A DNA stretch of 64,000 nucleotides from VXYL01 sp965208525 (GCA_965208525.1 OZ242340.1:4340001-4404000); one strand, 5' to 3'; counted from the first letter of the stretch, positions 26,293 to 35,004 are shown. The notes: generated by a model from the letters alone, not told the origin. Made by a program: numbers and translations.

Positions 26293-27297
26293 ATGCGCAA
26301 GCGGATTGCGGTCACGTTGCCGGCCGGGCCGGTGCTCGAAGACAACATCGAGGTCGTGCGCTGGGCCGAGGACAACGGCTTCGACGACGCCTGGTTCAGC
26401 GACGCGATGGCACCGGACAGCCTGACGATGGTGGCCGCGATGGCGCCGCACGCCCAGCGGATGCGGCTGGGGGTGGCGGTGACGCCGGTCTATACCCGCA
26501 CCCCGGCGGTGCTGGCGGCAACGGCCAACGTCTTGGGCCAACTCCTGCCGGGGCGGTTCGCCTTGGGGCTCGGCTCGTCCAGCCAAGCCATCATGGAACG
26601 CTTCAACGGCATCCCGTTGGAAAAGCCGCTCACGCGGGTGAAGGAGACTGCGATCATCGTTCGCTCGATGCTGGCTGGCGAGAAATCGAACTTCGACCTG
26701 ACGACGCTCGCGAGCCGAGGCTACAGCCAAACCCCGCTCGAACATCCCGTGCCCATCTTCCTCGCCGGCCTTAGGCCCAAGATGATCGAGATGGCTGCCG
26801 AGCACGGCGACGGCGTCGTCTTCAACCTGTGGCCACACAAGGCGCTGCCGAGGATGCTCGAACACGTGAAGATTGGTGCGGCGCGGGCCGGCAAGACGCT
26901 TGACGACATCGAAATCCTCAACCGCTCGATGGTCTATGTGACCGACGACATCGAAGACGGCCGCGCCCGCTTCCGGCATCACTTCGCGCCCTACTACGCG
27001 AACCCCGTGTACAACGACTTCCTCAAGTGGGCAGGCTACGAAGAGGAGGCGCAGAACGTGCTCGACGGCTGGGCCGCGCGCGACCGCGAGAAGACCACCT
27101 CGTCCCTCACCGACGAGATCGTCGATGAAGTGGCCATCATCGGCACCGAGGAGCAGGTGGCGGAACGGGTGAAGGAGCAGGCCGAGGCGGGCATCGACAC
27201 CACCATCGTCGCCCCCATCGGCGCGCCACCTCCGGGGCCGGAGGAGGCAAAGGTCACCTTCCAGGCGTTCACCTCGGATCGCTTCCGATTCGACTGA
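26293..27297 (+). CDS. LLM-class flavin/F420-dependent oxidoreductase (2 of 4)
   Basis: A 334-residue luciferase-like barrel. It opens with RIAVTLPAGPVLEDNIEVVR, has FDDAWFSDAMAPD, RLGVAVTPVYTRTPAVLAAT and GRFALGLGSSSQAIMERFNG, where GLGSSS is the flavin/F420-binding segment, and later LRPKMIEMAAEHGDGVVFN. These match the family of F420-dependent reductases such as Mer. No substrate can be predicted. ATG 26293 has GAGGGG 6 bases upstream; an ATG at 26275 is less well placed. The symporter gene starts 34 bases downstream, so they may be co-transcribed. Confidence 0.85.
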   Translation: MRKRIAVTLPAGPVLEDNIEVVRWAEDNGFDDAWFSDAMAPDSLTMVAAMAPHAQRMRLGVAVTPVYTRTPAVLAATANVLGQLLPGRFALGLGSSSQAIMERFNGIPLEKPLTRVKETAIIVRSMLAGEKSNFDLTTLASRGYSQTPLEHPVPIFLAGLRPKMIEMAAEHGDGVVFNLWPHKALPRMLEHVKIGAARAGKTLDDIEILNRSMVYVTDDIEDGRARFRHHFAPYYANPVYNDFLKWAGYEEEAQNVLDGWAARDREKTTSSLTDEIVDEVAIIGTEEQVAERVKEQAEAGIDTTIVAPIGAPPPGPEEAKVTFQAFTSDRFRFD

Positions 27298-27331
27298 ACC
27301 CTGACCGATCGGGCTGGCGGCGAGGCCCCAC

Positions 27332-28684
27332 ATGTTGATCGCCATTCTCATCGGCTACCAAATCGTGCTCGTCGGCATTGGCCTCTGGGCGCGCAATCGC
27401 AGCGCCAGCCATGACGACTTCCTCATCGGCGGCCGCCGCATGGGAGCGCTCGTCGCCAGCTTGTCCTACGCCGCTGGCGCGTCTTCCGCCTGGTCGATCC
27501 TCGGCGTCACCGGCATCGCCTACACGCAGGGCATATCCGCCGTCTGGCTGCTGCCCGGCACCATCACCGGCCACATCGTCGCGTGGTTCTTCATGGCGCC
27601 AAGGCTTCGCCGCCTGGCCGCCGATAGGCAATACGTAACCCTCACCGATTTTCTGGTCGATGGCCTCGAGGCCCGCGAACGTCGCGCCGCCATTGTCGTC
27701 TCCAGCGCCGCCATCCTGTTTTGCTTCTCGTTCTATGTCGCGGCGCAGTTTCAGGGTGCCGGCACGACCCTCGCGGCCTCGTTCGACATCAGCGCCACCG
27801 CCGCCATCGTCATTGGCGCCGCCATCATCCTCGTGTACACGTGCCTCGGCGGCTTCTGGGCCGTGAGCATCACCGACTCCCTCCAGGCGGTGGTGATGTT
27901 CGTGGCCGCACTGGTCCTGCCCATCGCCGTGCTGGTGGAGCTTGGCGGCTTCGCTCCCATCTTCACGGCACTGGAACCCGAGCAACTGAGCCCAACCGGC
28001 GCCAACGCCGGTTGGCTGGCGGCAGGCTTCCTGCTCGGCATGGTGTCCATCGGCTTCGGCCCGCTCGGCCAGCCGCACATGCTGAACCGCATGATGGCGC
28101 TCGCGGACGAGGGCGCGCTGGCGCGGGCGCGCCTCATTGCGCTGGCGTGGTTCGTCGTCGTCCTCGGCGGGATGTTCGTCGCCGGGCTCGCTGGTCATGC
28201 GCTGCTCGATCGGGTGCCCGAGCCGGAATCGTTGCTGTTCCAACTGTCCGAAGCGCTGCTGCCGGCGGTCGTCGGGGCGCTGCTGACCGTGGCCGTGCTG
28301 TCTGCCGTAATGTCCACGGCCGATAGTCAATTGCTGGTGGCGGCCGGCGTTGCATCGCACGACCTAAGGCGCGCCAATTCGCGCATCTACGTCGTGCTGG
28401 TGGGCATCGTGGCCGTGCTGCTGGCGCTGTTTCTGCCGGAGACCATCTTCGCCCGCGTGCTGTTCGCCTGGAACGCGCTCGGCGCGACGTTCGGCCCCTT
28501 GGTCATGCAACGACTGCTCGGCCGCCCGATCAACCCGACGATGGCGCCGGTTGCCATGGCGGCGGGATTCGCGCTCACGGTGCTGTTCTATTCGCTGCCG
28601 GACACGCCGGGTGATGTGGCGGAGCGCGCCCTGCCGTTCGCGGTGGGCTGGCTGATCCTGATGCTGCCGGCGCGGCGCGGTTAG
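27332..28684 (+). CDS. Sodium:solute symporter (SSS/PutP family)
   Basis: A 450-residue inner-membrane transporter with about 13 hydrophobic segments. The family core is present: FLIGGRRMGALVASLSYAAG, ASSAWSILGVTGIAYTQG and TDSLQAVVMFV, then FGPLGQPHMLNRMMAL, a typical SSS motif. Later SAVMSTADSQLLVAA is the conserved segment in the second repeat that contacts sodium. It should import an organic acid, amino acid or sugar with Na+. It follows the LLM gene by 34 bases and precedes another by 65. Confidence 0.9.
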   Translation: MLIAILIGYQIVLVGIGLWARNRSASHDDFLIGGRRMGALVASLSYAAGASSAWSILGVTGIAYTQGISAVWLLPGTITGHIVAWFFMAPRLRRLAADRQYVTLTDFLVDGLEARERRAAIVVSSAAILFCFSFYVAAQFQGAGTTLAASFDISATAAIVIGAAIILVYTCLGGFWAVSITDSLQAVVMFVAALVLPIAVLVELGGFAPIFTALEPEQLSPTGANAGWLAAGFLLGMVSIGFGPLGQPHMLNRMMALADEGALARARLIALAWFVVVLGGMFVAGLAGHALLDRVPEPESLLFQLSEALLPAVVGALLTVAVLSAVMSTADSQLLVAAGVASHDLRRANSRIYVVLVGIVAVLLALFLPETIFARVLFAWNALGATFGPLVMQRLLGRPINPTMAPVAMAAGFALTVLFYSLPDTPGDVAERALPFAVGWLILMLPARRG

Positions 28685-28749
28685 AATGCGCCGCCCACAT
28701 CCCGCGCCCGACGCAGGCGCAGGCAACTCACACGAGAGAAGGAACGGAC

Positions 28750-29754
28750 ATGAAGGTTGACGGCGGAGTCGGCTGGGACCTTGCCAAGGTTGGCGCCCAG
28801 GCGCGGGAACTCGAAGAGATGGGCTACAGCGGCATTCAGTCGGCGGAAACCTCGCACGACCCTTTCCTGCCGCTGGCGTTCGCTGCCCAGCACACCTCGA
28901 AGGTGGACCTCATCACCGGCATTGCCGTCGCCTTCGCCCGCACGCCGATGGTGCTGGCGCAAATCGGCCACGACCTCAACGCCACTTCCGAAGGTCGCTT
29001 CGTGCTGGGCCTCGGCTCGCAGATTCGCCCCCACATCACCAAGCGTTTCAGCATGCCCTGGTCGCACCCGGCGGCACGCATGCGCGAGTTCATCCTTGCC
29101 CTCCGGGCCATCTGGGCGAATTGGTACGACAACGAACCCCTCGCCTTCACCGGCAAGTTCTACACCCACACCCTGATGACGCCGTTCTTCACCCCCACCA
29201 ACACCGAGCACGGCGCACCCCGAGTGTTCCTCGCTGCCGTGGGGCCGCGCATGACCGAGGTGGCGGGGGAAGTCGCCGACGGCATCATCGTGCACGCCTT
29301 CACCACCGAAAAATACCTGCGCGAAACCACCATTCCGGCCATCGAGCGGGGCCTTGCCAAGTCTGGCCGCTCGCGGGATGACTTCGAGATTTCCTATCCC
29401 TGCTTCGTGGTCACGGGCCGCGACGAGAAGGAGCAGGCGGGCGCGGCGCAAGCCACCCGCCAGCAGATCGCCTTCTACGGCTCGACCCCAGCCTACAAGC
29501 CCGTGCTCGACAGCGTCGGCGCCGGCGAACTGCAGCCGCAGCTCAACGCAATGTCGAAGCAGGGCCGCTGGGTGGAAATGGCGGAACTCATCGACGAGGA
29601 CCTCATGCGCAACTTCGCCGTGGTGGCCGAACCGGACGAGATCGCCACCGGCATCAAGGACCGCTACGGCGACATTGTGGACCGTACCTCTGCGGCCTAC
29701 GCCCAACTCGATAGCGACCGTCGCCGCCGCATCGTCGAAGCGCTGACCGCATAA
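28750..29754 (+). CDS. TIGR03617-type F420-dependent LLM oxidoreductase (3 of 4)
   Basis: A 334-residue luciferase-like protein with the distinctive opening of the TIGR03617 group: MKVDGGVGWDLAKVGAQ, then ETSHDPFLPLAFAAQHT, AVAFARTPMVLAQIGHDLN, RFVLGLGSQIRPHITKRFS and WSHPAARMREFILALRAIW. This subfamily is predicted to need coenzyme F420, and this is the strongest F420 evidence in the window. The substrate is unknown. ATG 28750 has AGAGAAGG upstream. A VOC gene follows after 5 bases, a probable co-transcribed partner. Confidence 0.9.
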   Translation: MKVDGGVGWDLAKVGAQARELEEMGYSGIQSAETSHDPFLPLAFAAQHTSKVDLITGIAVAFARTPMVLAQIGHDLNATSEGRFVLGLGSQIRPHITKRFSMPWSHPAARMREFILALRAIWANWYDNEPLAFTGKFYTHTLMTPFFTPTNTEHGAPRVFLAAVGPRMTEVAGEVADGIIVHAFTTEKYLRETTIPAIERGLAKSGRSRDDFEISYPCFVVTGRDEKEQAGAAQATRQQIAFYGSTPAYKPVLDSVGAGELQPQLNAMSKQGRWVEMAELIDEDLMRNFAVVAEPDEIATGIKDRYGDIVDRTSAAYAQLDSDRRRRIVEALTA

Positions 29755-29759
29755 AGGCC

Positions 29760-30125
29760 ATGCGCCTACACCAGGTCAGCATGGCGGCCGGCGAAGACCT
29801 CGCCGAGACAACGCGCTTCTACCAGGACGTGGTAGGAGCGCGCCACCTCGCCACCTTCGACCCGCCCGGGCTCGTCTTCTTCGACATAGGCGGCGTCCGG
29901 GTAATGTTCGAAGGCAACTCCGCGAGCTCCGTCCTCTACCTATGGGTGGACGACATCGACGCCGCCGTCGCCGAGTACGAAAGCCGCGGCGCCAACTTCA
30001 CCGGCCCGCCGCACCCCATCCACAAGGACGAAGACGGCACCTTCGGTCCGGCGGGGGAAACGGAATGGATGGCCTTCTTTGAGGACCCCGCAGGGAACAC
30101 CTTGGCGCTGGCGACACGAAGGTAG
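29760..30125 (+). CDS. VOC (glyoxalase fold) family protein
   Basis: A 121-residue VOC protein of the methylmalonyl-epimerase/glyoxalase size class. It opens RLHQVSMAAGEDLAETTRFY, then VGARHLATFDPPGLVFFDIG. The second half has LYLWVDDIDAAVAEYESRGA and the terminal FFEDPAGNTLALATRR, the classic last strand with a metal-binding Glu. The function is not predictable beyond the fold. It begins 5 bases after the LLM gene and should share its transcript. Confidence 0.87.
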   Translation: MRLHQVSMAAGEDLAETTRFYQDVVGARHLATFDPPGLVFFDIGGVRVMFEGNSASSVLYLWVDDIDAAVAEYESRGANFTGPPHPIHKDEDGTFGPAGETEWMAFFEDPAGNTLALATRR

Positions 30126-30156
30126 TGGGGCTTGACGAGGCGCCGGCCAAGGCCGA

Positions 30157-30957
30157 TCAATGGCGGGTGCGGCGGCCCTTGAGTCGCAGTTCCGCTTCGG
30201 CGGCTTCCCGGTCTCTGCGTTCTTGCGCGATGGCACGGTCTCGCTCGGCAAGGGCACGCTCCTGGTCCTTGATGATGCGGTACTTGTCATCGTTGGTGGG
30301 AAGGAACGCACCGGTGGCCGGGTCGAACAGACGCAGGCGGCTTCCGTCGAGGCACAGGTGGAGGCCCAACACCCTCGACTCGCCGTACAGAGTTCCGTCC
30401 GGGGCGGTCGTCACGCGGATGGGGCGGTAGGCGCCAGTCGCGTTCAAGCGGCGCCCCTTCAGCACGGGTTCCAAGTAGTCCCCGGTTGGATCGAACTGCC
30501 AGTATTCGGTCACGCCCAGACGACGATAGATGTCGCGCTTGCGCTCCTCGTCGTCTCTTCGGGTGCTCTTCGAGGTCACTTCCAGAACGAAGTCCGCGAG
30601 CTTGCCCTCCTCCCACGTCTTCCACACTCGGCGCAGCGGCTCCCGGGACGGGCCGAAAGCGACGAACACGTCCGCCGAGACCGATATGCGCGGTGAGCCC
30701 TCGACGTAGTACATCATCATGTTGCCGCCGACGTACACGTCGTCTCGTTCGGCGTAGTGTTCCTCGAGCGGCATGATGGCGTCGTTCATCGCCTTCATGT
30801 GGATGGGAGTCTCGGCCATCGGCTTACCGTCGGACTCCGGGTATTCGCGCGCCCTCGGGGGCGCGTTGGCAGTTCGCTTGGCGAGCTGCTGCGCACTGGA
30901 CGTCGCCTCGGGACGGTGGCGTTTGCGCGTGCGGTGTGGCTGCGGTGCGGTGGGCAT
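30157..30957 (-). CDS. Uma2-family (DUF820) putative nuclease, paralog 1, with repeat-derived N-terminus
   Basis: A 266-residue protein. The Uma2 domain occupies about residues 70-200, with VSADVFVAFGPSR (catalytic Asp), DFVLEVTSKST (Glu and Lys of the PD-(D/E)xK-like core) and VTEYWQFDPTGDYL. A charged coiled coil (ERALAERDRAIAQERRDREA) closes the protein. Uma2 proteins have a restriction-endonuclease-like fold; their biology is largely unknown and many occur in high copy number. Residues about 18-40 (SSAQQLAKRTANAPPRARE) are encoded by the hairpin repeat at 30847-30892. ATG 30957 has AAGGA 7 bases upstream. A paralog lies at 33250. Confidence 0.85.
   Translation of the reverse strand: MPTAPQPHRTRKRHRPEATSSAQQLAKRTANAPPRAREYPESDGKPMAETPIHMKAMNDAIMPLEEHYAERDDVYVGGNMMMYYVEGSPRISVSADVFVAFGPSREPLRRVWKTWEEGKLADFVLEVTSKSTRRDDEERKRDIYRRLGVTEYWQFDPTGDYLEPVLKGRRLNATGAYRPIRVTTAPDGTLYGESRVLGLHLCLDGSRLRLFDPATGAFLPTNDDKYRIIKDQERALAERDRAIAQERRDREAAEAELRLKGRRTRH
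30847..30892. repeat. GCGCCC/GTTGGCA hairpin repeat, copy B, inside a gene
   Basis: CGCGCCCTCGGGGGCGCG, then TTGGCAGTTCGCTTG and GCGAGCTGCTGCG. The same element is found at 20692 and 46508. Here it lies in the 5' part of the Uma2 gene and is read in frame, without a stop, contributing about 20 residues. Confidence 0.75.
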
Positions 30958-31296
30958 GGCGTTTTCCTTGGGCATGACACCGGCTAGTTGACGGGAAATT
31001 AGCACAGCCGCTGGCACAGGTCGGCTGGTGTTGCCTCGTGTGGAGGACCGGCTGCTGTCCCTCGGGAAAGGGCTGTCGCTGCGTTCGGGCACGGATCGGC
31101 TCGGCCATCGTCTGGACTGTCCAACAGTGCCACGAAGTCAACCCGCGGTATGTAATCCATCACCGCAACTTCGTGTGCGAAATCAGCGCTTTGTTGGGAG
31201 CGGGCCGAAGGCCGTGAGGTCGCGCACTTGACAGCGCACGCCTAGGCAGGATGCCCCTCTCCAGAGGAACGTGCCGGGGGAACCCAACAACCCGCG
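30958..31296. other. Gap between two minus-strand genes, no gene recognised
   Basis: The 339 bases contain no frame with a ribosome site or a recognisable motif. Part of it must hold the promoter of the Uma2 gene; no convincing -35/-10 pair was seen. The GGAAC-type Shine-Dalgarno-like text near 31265 is not in front of an open frame. Confidence 0.45.
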
Positions 31297-32871
31297 TCAA
31301 GGTCGATACGGGATTGGCGGTTCGCCCAGTTGCGTTCGAAGCACCCGCTGGGCGTCTTCGGCGAACTCGCACAGGACGCTGCGGGTTTCTCTCGGGTCGA
31401 TGATGTCTTGGCCCGTGGCTTCCGCCGTACGGAACGGGGAGGCGATGGCGTTCAGGCGTTCCTCGATCTCCTGTCGCTTCGCGTCCGGGTCTTCGGCGTT
31501 GTCGATTTCGCGACGGTACGCGGCGGAGGTGCCGCCAGCGATGTGCATGGAACCCCAGGTTGCCGAGGGCCAGGCGTAGCGACGGAACATGCCCGTGGGG
31601 CGGTGGTGGCATTGGCCGGCGACGCCGAACAGGCGGCCGATGACGATGGTGATCCACGGCATTCGGGATTGGCAGGTCACCGCCACGAGCTGCGCGCCGG
31701 CTCGCTCGATGCCCTGCTTCTCGGATTCGAGCCCCACCATGAAGCCGGGTTCGTCGGCGAGGCTGACGATGGGCAGGTGGAAGAGGTCGCACAATTGCAG
31801 GAGGCGCATCACCTTGCCGCCGGCAGCGACATCTGTGGAGCCGCCGTAGTGGCGGGGGTTGTTGGCCATGATGCCGACCGGGTAGCCGTCGAGCCTGGCG
31901 AGACCAGTGACGCGGGCGCGGCCGTGGCGCGGCGCAATCTCGAAGAAGGAGCCGGCGTCCACCACGGCCTCGATCAAGGAGTGGACCTTGTAGATCTTGC
32001 GGCGGTCTCGGGGCATCAAGTCCACGAGCGCCTCCTCCCGGCGTTCGGGATCGTCGTCGGTGGCGCCGCGCGGCGGCATCTCCCAGACGTTGGCCGGCAG
32101 ATATCCGAGGAAGCGCCGGATCATGTCGAAGGCTTCCGCCTCGGTGTTCGCGAGGTTGTCCACGCTGCCGCTGATGCGCGTGTGGATGTGGGGGCCACCG
32201 AGCTCCTCCTTGGTGATGTCGTAGCCGAGGGCCGCTTTCACCACCGGCGGGCCGCCGGGAAAGAGCTGGCTCGTGTCCTTCACCATGAGGTTGAAGTGGG
32301 CAAGGCAGGCGTTGATGGCGGGCAATCCGGCCACGGAACCCATCACCGCGGATACCACGGGCACCTTGGAAAGGAGTTCCACATCGAACTGCGTCCAGCC
32401 GTTGCCATCCGGCAGGTAGGTGCGACCGATGTCCTCGAAGCTCTTGACGCTGCCGCCGGCGGCGTCGAGCAAACGCACATAGGGCAACTTCCACTCGCGA
32501 GCGCGCTCGGTAGAGGAGAGCTCGTTGCCGAGGCCGCCACCGCTTCCCCCAGAGCCGCCACGCACGGTGAAGTCGCCGCCCGACAGCACCACCTTGCGCC
32601 CGCCCAGGCGCGCCGTCCCTTCCACCGACCCTCGCGGAACGAAGGACTTGAGCGTGTTGCCTTGATAGGTGCCGCTGCCCGCCAGCGAGTGAAACTCGCG
32701 GAAGCTGCCAGCATCCACCAACCCATCAATGCGCTCCCGCACCGTGAGCTTGCCCCTGCTGTGCTGACGCTCGATGCCCTCGGCACCGCCCATCTGCGCC
32801 CGCAACTTCCGCCGCAGGTCGATCTGCGCCACCTCCGGCCGCCAGCCCGCCGTACCGTCCCCTTCCGCCAT
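31297..32871 (-). CDS. Acyl-CoA carboxylase beta (carboxyltransferase) subunit
   Basis: A 524-residue protein with the two-lobed crotonase-like carboxyltransferase fold. N-lobe: RERIDGLVDAGSFREFHSLAG, GGDFTVRGGSGG and KLPYVRLLDAAGGS. C-lobe: GYPVGIMANNPRHYGGS, SLADEPGFMVGLESEKQG and VIGRLFGVAGQCH. It should transfer carboxyl from carboxybiotin to an acyl-CoA; the substrate (propionyl-, methylcrotonyl- or geranyl-type) is not clear. No biotin carboxylase or biotin carrier gene is adjacent. ATG 32871 has GGAGGGG 5-6 bases upstream and is preferred to an ATG at 32901. It lies between the two Uma2 paralogs. Confidence 0.88.
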   Translation of the reverse strand: MAEGDGTAGWRPEVAQIDLRRKLRAQMGGAEGIERQHSRGKLTVRERIDGLVDAGSFREFHSLAGSGTYQGNTLKSFVPRGSVEGTARLGGRKVVLSGGDFTVRGGSGGSGGGLGNELSSTERAREWKLPYVRLLDAAGGSVKSFEDIGRTYLPDGNGWTQFDVELLSKVPVVSAVMGSVAGLPAINACLAHFNLMVKDTSQLFPGGPPVVKAALGYDITKEELGGPHIHTRISGSVDNLANTEAEAFDMIRRFLGYLPANVWEMPPRGATDDDPERREEALVDLMPRDRRKIYKVHSLIEAVVDAGSFFEIAPRHGRARVTGLARLDGYPVGIMANNPRHYGGSTDVAAGGKVMRLLQLCDLFHLPIVSLADEPGFMVGLESEKQGIERAGAQLVAVTCQSRMPWITIVIGRLFGVAGQCHHRPTGMFRRYAWPSATWGSMHIAGGTSAAYRREIDNAEDPDAKRQEIEERLNAIASPFRTAEATGQDIIDPRETRSVLCEFAEDAQRVLRTQLGEPPIPYRP

Positions 32872-33249
32872 GCCGACCCCTCCGAAAGTGAAGTCGGGCA
32901 TGGTACGCGCTTTGCGGTACGTGCCGGCAACGACCCTTCGACTACATCGAACGGCCTTCGTGAAGTCGTGGTCGCTGAGCTTGTAGAGGTCCCCGAGCCA
33001 CATGTTGAGGTCGGTGCGGCCAAGGCGGTACGCCTACGACCACCCCCGCGAAAGTCGGACTTCCTACAAGCCGTGGTGGCGATGGACTACAGACCAGCCT
33101 TGGTTTCCGTGCCACGGTGTGGCCACCGACCCCACCCGAGCCACCGCCGTGCACCGAGCGCCCAGCCAACGTCCAGCCCTGCAACCGCAAAGCGGCGCCT
33201 GTGCTAACGTCCCTTCATCCGGCCGGCGTAACGCCCAAGGAGACACGCC
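32872..33249. other. Gap between divergent genes, no gene recognised
   Basis: The 378 bases separate the carboxyltransferase start from the second Uma2 gene. I see several short frames without support, and no hairpin repeat of the recognised families. Promoters for both flanking genes must be here, but no clear sigma-70 boxes were identified. Confidence 0.45.
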
Positions 33250-34026
33250 ATGCCCCGCTCCGAGCCACAACCCGCCCGCAAGCCGCTGTGGCCCCGTCGG
33301 GCCGCGCCAAAGCCGCAGCAGTCGGCGAACCGCGCTGCAGACCCGCTCGCAAAGGACGACGAGGTCAGATACCCAGACTTGGGTGTACCGCCGATGACCT
33401 CCGACCACTGGCAGGCATTGATGGACGGTGCCGGCACCCTTCAGACCCGCTACGCCCACCGCGACGACGTTTTCGTGGGTGCCAGCCTGACGCTGTACTA
33501 CGTCGATGGCACTGAGGAGAGGGCCATCCAGCCGGACGTGTTCGTGTCGTTCGGGTCGCCGAATCGACCGCGCCGCGTGTGGCTCGCGTGGGAGGAAGGC
33601 AAGCTCCCCGACTTCGTGCTGGAGGTGGCGTCGAAGAGCACGCACCTGCGCGACGAGGGTGAGAAGCGCGCCATATACGAGCGCATGGGCATCGCCGAGT
33701 ACTGGCAGTTCGACCCCACCGGCGAATACCTGAGCCCTGCCTTGCAAGGTCTCCGCCTGAACGCGAACGGCACCTACGAACCCCTGTCCCTGACAACGAC
33801 GCCGAACGGCATGCTCTACAGCGTGTCGAGCGTGCTCGACCTACATGTGTGTCGCGACGGCAGTCGCCTGCGCCTGTTCGACCCCACCCTTGGCGAGTTC
33901 CTTCCGACGAATCTGGAGAAGGACGACCTGCTTGCGCGTGCACACCACGCTTCAGCAGAGAAGGACCGTGCGCTCGAAGCGGCGAAGGCAGAGATCAAGG
34001 AGCTGAAACGCCGCCTGGGCGAGTAG
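33250..34026 (+). CDS. Uma2-family (DUF820) putative nuclease, paralog 2
   Basis: A 258-residue paralog of the protein at 30157. The domain is complete: YAHRDDVFVGASLTLYYVDG, QPDVFVSFGSPNRPRRV (Asp), DFVLEVASKSTHLRDEGEK (Glu, Lys) and IAEYWQFDPTGEYLSPALQG. The C-terminus is a predicted coiled coil (ASAEKDRALEAAKAEIKEL). The N-terminus is basic and proline-rich but has no copy of the hairpin repeat found in paralog 1. The ribosome site CCAAGGAGACACGCC before ATG 33250 closely resembles that of paralog 1. It reads away from the carboxyltransferase gene. Confidence 0.87.
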   Translation: MPRSEPQPARKPLWPRRAAPKPQQSANRAADPLAKDDEVRYPDLGVPPMTSDHWQALMDGAGTLQTRYAHRDDVFVGASLTLYYVDGTEERAIQPDVFVSFGSPNRPRRVWLAWEEGKLPDFVLEVASKSTHLRDEGEKRAIYERMGIAEYWQFDPTGEYLSPALQGLRLNANGTYEPLSLTTTPNGMLYSVSSVLDLHVCRDGSRLRLFDPTLGEFLPTNLEKDDLLARAHHASAEKDRALEAAKAEIKELKRRLGE

Positions 34027-34125
34027 CTCCTCTATCCGGCCCGGACAGGATGCGGCCAAACATCGGTCAACCCGCCAGAGGAACGAATGTTTGCATGTCG
34101 GGAACGACCGTACATGCTGGCCACG

Positions 34126-34602
34126 TTACGCCACCGCAGGGTCAGGAGAGTTTCCGGCCGCCCGCACGAACGCCGGGGTTTCGGCGATGGCGTAGGGATG
34201 GATGAGATGCTCGTCGAGGTAGTGGCGGTGGATGGTCACCGGTTCCACGGCCTCGCGGTGAAGCTGTTCCGCGCCGGGGTAGAGGGCGATGCTGTCGAGG
34301 CTGCGGAAGATGGGGTTGACGGCGGTGAGGCTCGTGAACTCGCAGCGGGTCTCGTGATGGAACTCCTGCACATCGATGTCGGTGATGAGCGCCCAGTGCG
34401 TGAACTCCATGGGGTGCCCCGAGGCAAACACGAGCGGCAGCGACTGACCGGCGGCGATGCAGCGCTCAAGCAGTTCGGAGGCCACCAGCCACGGATGGGT
34501 ATCCCGATAGACGCCCCGCGCGAACGCCTCGGCGTGCTCCACGGCAGCCTCGAGGGCTCGCTCGGTGATGTCGGTGCAGATGCAGTAGGGTGCTGGTTCC
34601 AT
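34126..34602 (-). CDS. Hypothetical protein, function unknown
   Basis: A 158-residue protein without signal peptide or membrane segment. I do not recognise a family. It has several conserved-looking aromatic and histidine residues: YCICTDITERALEAAVEHAE, ARGVYRDTHPWLVAS, SGHPMEFTHWALITDIDVQE, LYPGAEQLHREAVEPVTIH and RHYLDEHLIHPYAI. The many His and acidic residues in the middle and end suggest a metal site, which is only inference. ATG 34602 has AAGGA 6 bases upstream. It is divergent from the YkgJ gene by 71 bases. Confidence 0.7.
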   Translation of the reverse strand: MEPAPYCICTDITERALEAAVEHAEAFARGVYRDTHPWLVASELLERCIAAGQSLPLVFASGHPMEFTHWALITDIDVQEFHHETRCEFTSLTAVNPIFRSLDSIALYPGAEQLHREAVEPVTIHRHYLDEHLIHPYAIAETPAFVRAAGNSPDPAVA

Positions 34603-34673
34603 CCGCAATCCTTGCGCTTTGGCGCGCATACAATGGCGGCAAGCCTACCGCAGGGGCCTTGGCTCGACGCAAC

Positions 34674-34922
34674 ATGCAATGCCGCCCGGGTTGCGGTGCC
34701 TGCTGCATCGCGCCCTCCATCTCGTCGCCGCTTCCGGGCATGCCAAGCGGCAAGCCGGCCGGTGTGCGCTGCCTGCAGTTGACGCACGACAACCGCTGCC
34801 GTCTCTTTGGCCTGCCTTCCCGCCCCGCGGTGTGTCGCGATTTCGCTCCGGAAGTGGCCGTGTGCGGCACGGGCTTCGAGGAGGCGATGCAGCGGATCAC
34901 CGCTTTGGAGGAATTGTCGTAG
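34674..34922 (+). CDS. YkgJ-family cysteine-cluster protein
   Basis: An 82-residue protein with the arrangement MQCRPGCGACCIAPSISS, then LPGMPSGKPAGVRCLQL, RCRLFGLPSRPAVCRDF and VCGTGFEEAMQRI. The Cys pattern (C-x3-C-x2-CC, then C, C, C) and the SISSPLPGMP stretch match E. coli YkgJ and its relatives, small proteins predicted to bind zinc or an iron-sulfur cluster. The role is unknown. The start may lie a little upstream at a TTG (34659), adding five residues. It is convergent with bamD. Confidence 0.88.
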   Translation: MQCRPGCGACCIAPSISSPLPGMPSGKPAGVRCLQLTHDNRCRLFGLPSRPAVCRDFAPEVAVCGTGFEEAMQRITALEELS

Positions 34923-34982
34923 GGGCGCCGGGCTCTGCTTGATTCCGCCGGCGCATGCGTCAGCCTACGGACCGGGCGCAAT

Positions 34983-35004
34983 GGGCCTTCGAGGTCGAAG
35001 GCCC
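34983..35004. terminator. Perfect 10-base-pair hairpin between convergent genes
   Basis: GGGCCTTCGA-GG-TCGAAGGCCC forms an uninterrupted stem with a 2-base loop. It lies 60 bases after the YkgJ stop and 22 after the bamD stop, so it could end both transcripts. There is no clear T-run on either side, so termination is only likely, and it may be another short palindromic repeat. Confidence 0.45.

Noticed and set aside
31330..33207. 625-codon open frame antisense to the carboxyltransferase
   Set aside because: Low-complexity, Asp/Val/His-rich sequence and no ribosome site; the minus-strand frame has full family motifs.
34983..35004. tRNA-like or ncRNA fold between YkgJ and bamD
   Set aside because: Only one simple stem is present; no cloverleaf or conserved box.
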